Positions 59,877-64,000 of a stretch of 64,000 nt of DNA are shown piece after piece (the stretch's first letter is position 1; each line of letters starts with the position of its first letter). Source of the stretch: an uncultured Marinobacterium sp. Lineage in GTDB: Bacteria > Pseudomonadota > Gammaproteobacteria > Pseudomonadales > Balneatricaceae. Under the pieces are notes generated by a model. The model saw only the letters and a program-made list of their open reading frames with translations, had not been told where the DNA came from and did not search any database. The stretch is taken from contig CANMWJ010000008.1 in assembly GCA_947501565.1 (NCBI GenBank), forward strand, positions 120,185 through 184,184, given 5' to 3'. Made by a program: the position numbers and the translations under genes.

Positions 59877-61905
59877 GCGCCGCATTCTTGAACTGATTGC
59901 GGCCGGTGAAACGTTCGAATGTGAGGTGGCCGACGGTTCCTTCAGTATCAAGGTTGAGGAATATACGCCGGCAATCTGCACCGCGATACATGATGGCCAC
60001 AACTTCCGTAGTTCGCTGGAGAGCTATTGTGCGCTGAATGAAGAGGAGCGTCTGTACGAAGAGGATCCGTTTACCGGTGAGCTGATCGATTCCATGCCGA
60101 TTACACTGATCTGCCGGGATTCGCGTTATGAGTACGACCTCAACCGACCGGTCGCCACCTGCATTTATAAGAAAGCCTGGGGCAAGAATGTATGGAACAA
60201 ACCGCTATCCAGCGCTCAGCGGAAGCTGAGCGTTAGCAAGCACAAAACGTTCTATAACATTCTCAGCGCGCTGGTGGAGAAGCTGGAAGCGAGGTTTGGT
60301 GCCTGTGTTGTATTTGATATCCACTCGTACAACCACCTTCGCTGGGAATATGACACCCCCACTTTTAACCTGGGACTTGAGCAGGTTGATCTGGACCGTT
60401 GGCAGCATGTCGTAGGTAGGTTTGAAAAAGGTCTGAACAAGATCAAGCTGACCAATACCCCCGTGCGGGCAGCCCGCAATGAGGTGTTTTACGGCCGGGG
60501 TTATCTGATCGCACACGTAAACAGCCGCTTTGAGAACACCCTGGTTTTGCCATGTGAAGTGAAGAAGGTGTTCATGGATGAGCAGACCGGCGAACCTTAC
60601 CGGCTGCTGCTGAACGAGCTGAAAGAGGGGATGAAACACAGCCTCTCAGACGCGGGGGCGTTTTTCTCCCGGCGGCATACCCGCAAGTCGCGGACACGTC
60701 GTCTGGACATGCTTTCCTCGCAGCTGGATCCGGCGATTACTGAGGTGGATCGTGAGTTGTATCGCCTGGCCCGTGGGTTGGAAACGCTGCACTACATCAA
60801 CCCGGTGAATATTCAGCAGGAAAAGCGACGCTTTTTCGCGCGCAAAGGCAACTACCAGCCGCAGTTTAAGTACAAGCCCCTGGCGATTGATCCGTACGCC
60901 TTTCGTGAAAAGCTTTACCGTCTGCCGGTGGATACGTTGCGTGATCCCGGCGTGCAGCAGATGTATTGCCAGGTTATCGATGGGCTTTCCAGCAAGATTG
61001 ATCTGCTGGTAAGCGCGGGTAGCCCGCAGTTTGTGTACAGCTCGCTGAAGTACTACGGCGAGCCGAGCCTGGAAGATGAAGCCAATGCGCGTTTCCTGTT
61101 GCATGCCGCTTCGCATGGTCCCGCGTCTGAGGTAGAGATCGACGCAGCGCAAGCGGCGGGTTACTTCCGGCAGCGGGCCAGCGATTGGGGTATGGCCTGC
61201 AAGGTGGAGCTGTCTGGAAAGTTGGTGGCTTCGGCGATGGTTTCCAACAGCAAGCGCACTTTGTACGTAAATAAACATGCGCGCTTTACCGAAGGTGAGA
61301 TGGCTGCATTGACCCACCATGAGCTGGGGGTGCATATGGCGACCACGCTGAACGCTGCGATGCAGCCGTTGAGGGTGTTCTCGCTGGGGTTGCCGGGCAA
61401 CACCATGACCCAGGAGGGGCTGGCGATCCTGAATGAATACCTCAGCGGCAATATGTCGCTGGAGCGTCTCAAAGGATTGGCTCTGCGTGTGCTAGCGGTA
61501 AAGGAGATGCTCAAATACGGCGATTTCAGGCATACCTACAGCTACCTGCAGGAGGAGATGAAGATGTCGCAGGATGACGCATTCAAGTTGGCAGTACGGG
61601 TGCATCGCAGTGGAGGTTTCACTAAGGATTACCTCTACCTGCGTGGTGTCAGTGAAGCGTTACGGCTCCATAAAACCTGTGATATCAGCAGCTTGTTTGT
61701 GGGCAAAACTGGCTTTGATTACCTGCCGATACTCAATGAGTTGATCACGCGGGAGATCATTCACCAACCGGTGTACGTGCCAGAGGGTTTAAGTAATCCA
61801 GAGCCGGTATCCGATATTCTGGATTATCTGGTTTCGTCGATTAAGCCAACGGCTCCTGTTGGTTTGGTGGCGGATGCAGTCAGCCGAGACACTGCGGTTG
61901 CCTGA
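59854..61905 (+). CDS. Fused N-formylglutamate-amidohydrolase-like / QEGLA (DUF1704) metallopeptidase-like protein
   Basis: A 683-aa two-module protein. Residues about 20-270 resemble N-formylglutamate amidohydrolase (VVFDIHSYNH at 153-162, FYGRGYLIAHVNSRFENTLVLPCEVKKVFMDE). Residues about 300-650 are the DUF1704/QEGLA family, homologous to the eukaryotic MATCAP tubulin carboxypeptidases: metal motif His489-Glu490-x3-His494 in THHELGVHMATTL and TQEGLA (519-524), whose glutamate is a probable third ligand. Inference: an amide- or peptide-trimming enzyme acting with the overlapping ATP-grasp ligase, one building and one removing an amino-acid or peptide tag. In other genomes I recall these modules as separate neighbours. 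An intrinsic terminator follows. Confidence 0.82.
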   Translation: MKMQKLSERRILELIAAGETFECEVADGSFSIKVEEYTPAICTAIHDGHNFRSSLESYCALNEEERLYEEDPFTGELIDSMPITLICRDSRYEYDLNRPVATCIYKKAWGKNVWNKPLSSAQRKLSVSKHKTFYNILSALVEKLEARFGACVVFDIHSYNHLRWEYDTPTFNLGLEQVDLDRWQHVVGRFEKGLNKIKLTNTPVRAARNEVFYGRGYLIAHVNSRFENTLVLPCEVKKVFMDEQTGEPYRLLLNELKEGMKHSLSDAGAFFSRRHTRKSRTRRLDMLSSQLDPAITEVDRELYRLARGLETLHYINPVNIQQEKRRFFARKGNYQPQFKYKPLAIDPYAFREKLYRLPVDTLRDPGVQQMYCQVIDGLSSKIDLLVSAGSPQFVYSSLKYYGEPSLEDEANARFLLHAASHGPASEVEIDAAQAAGYFRQRASDWGMACKVELSGKLVASAMVSNSKRTLYVNKHARFTEGEMAALTHHELGVHMATTLNAAMQPLRVFSLGLPGNTMTQEGLAILNEYLSGNMSLERLKGLALRVLAVKEMLKYGDFRHTYSYLQEEMKMSQDDAFKLAVRVHRSGGFTKDYLYLRGVSEALRLHKTCDISSLFVGKTGFDYLPILNELITREIIHQPVYVPEGLSNPEPVSDILDYLVSSIKPTAPVGLVADAVSRDTAVA

Positions 61906-61912
61906 GCCATTT

Positions 61913-61946
61913 CCGGAGCGGCAATACGCTGCTCCGGGTTTTTTTC
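61913..61946 (+). terminator. Intrinsic terminator after the QEGLA gene
   Basis: CCGGAGC (61913-61919) pairs with GCTCCGG (61931-61937), followed by GTTTTTTTC. It ends the ATP-grasp/QEGLA operon. Confidence 0.85.
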
Positions 61947-61979
61947 TTTGCTGTTTATATGTTCGATGAGAGTCGAGAG

Positions 61980-62252
61980 ATGAGCAAAATAGATATGGAA
62001 GATTACGCTTCTGACTATGACGAGTGGTCTGAAGACTATTCTGAACAGAAAGGTACGCGCCGAAAAAACGGACGTGGTCAGAACTCAAGCCGTAGTGGCG
62101 ATCTGGATGATCTTTGGGATGACGAAGAGGGCTTTTCAGTGCGCAGTAAAGGCCGCAAAAACCGGGATCACCGACGCGATATTGAAGATCGCCTTGAGCT
62201 TCGCCGCTTAGAGCGCGAAATCTACGATGATTATTTTAAAGATATGGCCTGA
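61980..62252 (+). CDS. Small acidic/basic protein, PA3496-like
   Basis: A 90-aa hydrophilic protein. The first half is Asp/Glu/Tyr-rich (DMEDYASDYDEWSEDYSEQ), the middle basic, and the C-terminus RRDIEDRLELRRLEREIYDDYF resembles the conserved RRxIEDxLExRRLR tail of PA3496-type putative envelope integrity proteins. That assignment is tentative. Start ATG 61980 (GAGAGTCGAGAG upstream); the in-frame ATG at 61959 overlaps the terminator region and has no ribosome-binding site. Confidence 0.6.
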   Translation: MSKIDMEDYASDYDEWSEDYSEQKGTRRKNGRGQNSSRSGDLDDLWDDEEGFSVRSKGRKNRDHRRDIEDRLELRRLEREIYDDYFKDMA

Positions 62253-62318
62253 GGATTAATTTGTTGTCTCCTCGGGTGTTTAAAAGTGCCTGGCACTGGA
62301 TGCATAGAGGAGACAACC

Positions 62319-63299
62319 ATGGCAACACCCCCTCCTACAAAAGCGACCCCTCGCACACGGCTGGTTCTTCCTGGTCGTGAAAGCTTGCTGATTGAGCAGT
62401 ATGCGCAGCTGGCGGAAATCATACAGTCTCGGGAGCCGTTCTGGCTGGAGCTGGACTGGAATGATCCCGACGCTGCCGAATGGCTCAAACAGTCTGCCGG
62501 GCTACCTGATAGCACCTGCCAGGCGATACTGACTGAAAATACCCGGCCACGTTCCTTTACTGACGAGCAGGGAAATCTGGTGCTCATCCTGCGGATTATA
62601 AATGCACACGCCAGCTCGGCAGATGAGCGGCTGGTTTCGTTGCGTTTGCTGATCGATCGCACCCGGATCTTCAGCCTCTGCCACTACGAGACGGAAGTTT
62701 TACGGCAGATCCGAACCCGGATCGGCTTATTGGATGACTGCTTTGAGCCGGTGCAGTTGTTGACCGCATTGTTGCGCTGGATTCAGGAAGAGATCAACGA
62801 AGAGGTTTATGGCCTGACTGAGCTGGTATCTGAGATAGAGTCCCTGCTGGATCAGGGTAAGCCACCGGTTGATGAACTCAGTATGGCGCGAAAGAGGGCG
62901 GGCGAACTGCAACGCTACCTGCAGCCGCAGCGCATTGTACTGTCGCAACTCAGGCAGCAACGGGATATCAGCCGTGATGCGGAGTTGCAGTCCGACTGGC
63001 GTGAGCTGGCGAACGAACTGCAATTGAGCCTGGAAGAGGTCGAGATGGTGATCAGCCGGCTGATGATCTTTCAGGATGAGGTGCGTAGCAACTTAAACGA
63101 ACGCACGACGCGCACCCTGTACCTGCTGTCGTTAGTGACCTTCCTGTTCCTGCCGCTGAGCTTTTTGACCGGTTTTCTGGGCATGAACATCAGTTTTCCC
63201 TGGGATACGTCACCCCAGGCATTCTGGTCACTGCTGTTGCTGATATTCGGCATCCTGCTAGGACAGGTATGGCTGATAAAACGGCTGGGCTGGCTTTAA
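62319..63299 (+). CDS. zntB: ZntB/CorA-type divalent cation channel
   Basis: A 326-aa member of the CorA superfamily (2-TM-GxN). A large cytoplasmic domain (1-260) with long helices (LTELVSEIESLLDQGKPPVDELSMARKRAGELQRYLQPQR) precedes two C-terminal helices, LYLLSLVTFLFLPLSFLTGFLG then GMN (288-290) and a final helix ending in LIKRLGWL. The sequence after GMN (ISFPW) and length favour the ZntB branch (zinc transport) over CorA magnesium channels, but this is not certain. The ATG at 62319 follows AGAGGAGACAACC. Confidence 0.85.
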   Translation: MATPPPTKATPRTRLVLPGRESLLIEQYAQLAEIIQSREPFWLELDWNDPDAAEWLKQSAGLPDSTCQAILTENTRPRSFTDEQGNLVLILRIINAHASSADERLVSLRLLIDRTRIFSLCHYETEVLRQIRTRIGLLDDCFEPVQLLTALLRWIQEEINEEVYGLTELVSEIESLLDQGKPPVDELSMARKRAGELQRYLQPQRIVLSQLRQQRDISRDAELQSDWRELANELQLSLEEVEMVISRLMIFQDEVRSNLNERTTRTLYLLSLVTFLFLPLSFLTGFLGMNISFPWDTSPQAFWSLLLLIFGILLGQVWLIKRLGWL

Positions 63300-63350
63300 T
63301 TTACCGGTCCGGTGTTTCTTAACAGATGTTAGATATTATGAGGGTTCCAC

Positions 63351-64000
63351 ATGCATATGGATCCTGTTCTGCCAACCATGGTCGGTACCATCTTTCTGAT
63401 GCTGCTGGTGGGTGGGTTTCTGAAGTTTTTTGGTCAGCCGCAGATCATCGCGTATCTGCTGGCGGGCGTACTGATCGGGCCACATGGGCTGGCGCTGATC
63501 TCTGATTCGGAGTTGATTCACCGTCTGGGTGCCTTTGGCGTTGTTCTGTTGCTGTTTTTTGTGGGTATGGAAGTGGTACCGGAAAAACTGCGGGCACGCT
63601 GGCGTATCCCCGTAATCGGGACCTTATTGCAGGTTTTGTTCTGTTTTGTGCCGGTTGCTGCAATCGGTGTGATGTTTGACTGGAGCTGGGCGCGCATCGC
63701 GCTGCTTACATTTGTCGTCAGTCTTTCCAGTTCGGCGGTGGTGATCCGGCTGCTGCAGGAACGGAGCGAGCTGAGCACCGGTTTCGGTCAGGATATGCTG
63801 GGTGTTTTGCTGGTGCAGGACCTGTTAGTGATCCCGATGTTGATTGTGATCGGTCTGTTCGGTGGGCAGCAGGTGGATATGCACTCGTTGTCGATGCAGC
63901 TGATTGGTGTGGTGTTGATGGGTGGCTTGCTGGTCTGGATCTTCAGTGGTCGCCAGATGAAGTTGCCGTTCGGTGAACAGATCCGCTCCGATCATGAGAT
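63351..64000 (+). CDS. CPA2-family cation:proton antiporter, 3' end outside the window
   Basis: The frame stays open to the right edge (216 codons visible). MHMDPVLPTMVGTIFLMLLVGGFLKFFGQPQIIAYLLAGVLIGPHGL and FGVVLLLFFVGMEVVPEKL are the KefB/NhaS-type N-terminus; SLSSSAVVIRLLQERSELSTGFGQDMLGVLLVQDLLVIPML carries the ion-binding QD motif. About six transmembrane segments are seen. Whether it has a C-terminal TrkA-N domain, as in Kef, cannot be known here. TGAGGGTTCCAC precedes the ATG. Confidence 0.9.
   Translation, partial: MHMDPVLPTMVGTIFLMLLVGGFLKFFGQPQIIAYLLAGVLIGPHGLALISDSELIHRLGAFGVVLLLFFVGMEVVPEKLRARWRIPVIGTLLQVLFCFVPVAAIGVMFDWSWARIALLTFVVSLSSSAVVIRLLQERSELSTGFGQDMLGVLLVQDLLVIPMLIVIGLFGGQQVDMHSLSMQLIGVVLMGGLLVWIFSGRQMKLPFGEQIRSDHE

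Overview
The window looks like a chromosomal segment of a marine gammaproteobacterium of the Oceanospirillales type (Neptuniibacter, Marinobacterium, Amphritea or Neptunomonas relatives). The grounds are three TRAP-type solute-binding proteins and two complete TRAP permeases, a minCDE operon, a PtsP/EI-Ntr gene, gammaproteobacterial aromatic catabolism genes and many short REP-like intergenic palindromes. This placement is inference from gene content; no rRNA or tRNA gene was seen.

Layout. 1-7.5 kb: 3' part of an NhaA antiporter, a gene-poor stretch holding a decayed phage tail-completion gene, a giant ACP / fatty-acyl-AMP ligase / PlsC fusion, a HIT hydrolase, a DUF3127 OB-fold-like protein, a HAD phosphatase and a small membrane protein. 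7.7-30.5 kb: the centrepiece, a probable indole-3-acetate (IAA) catabolic island. A MarR regulator (iacR) precedes iacH-A-B-I-C-D-E-F, followed by a TRAP transporter, a Usp protein and a complete catechol meta-cleavage set (XylT-like ferredoxin, catechol 2,3-dioxygenase, 2-hydroxymuconic semialdehyde dehydrogenase, hydratase, acylating acetaldehyde dehydrogenase, aldolase, oxalocrotonate decarboxylase and two tautomerases). The flavin reductase iacG closes the run. A 140-bp MITE-like element, a Bcr/CflA-type exporter, a truncated haemoglobin and an orphan TRAP binding protein follow. The expected logic is IAA uptake by TRAP, conversion to catechol by Iac enzymes, ring cleavage between C2 and C3, then pyruvate and acetyl-CoA.

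30.6-35.7 kb: acyl-CoA synthetase, HSD10-type dehydrogenase and acyl-CoA dehydrogenase genes divergent from an AraC-type regulator, probably a short or branched-chain acyl-CoA oxidation unit. 35.7-39.2 kb: a two-gene hypothetical cassette bracketed by near-identical composite repeats, then minCDE. 39.2-53.4 kb: a second TRAP system (2-oxo/hydroxy-acid-like), a DUF1963 protein, PtsP, a Cache-domain histidine kinase with a LuxR-type response regulator, an Ap4A phosphorylase-like gene, a LysR regulator and an AEC transporter. 53.5-56.5 kb: beta-alanine catabolism (omega-amino acid:pyruvate transaminase plus methylmalonate/malonate semialdehyde dehydrogenase). 56.5-58.3 kb: a RAYT transposase flanked by inverted REPs, and an HdfR-like LysR gene. 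58.8-64 kb: an ATP-grasp ligase overlapping a gene for a fused N-formylglutamate-amidohydrolase-like/QEGLA metallopeptidase-like protein, a small acidic protein, a ZntB/CorA-type channel and the 5' part of a CPA2 antiporter.

The most notable observations are: the meta pathway placed between iacF and iacG; a 12-bp word shared upstream of iacH and of the orphan TRAP binding protein at the same distance from each start; paired tautomerases of which one lacks the catalytic Arg39; the ATP-grasp plus fused amidohydrolase/QEGLA pair; and the RAYT/REP network.
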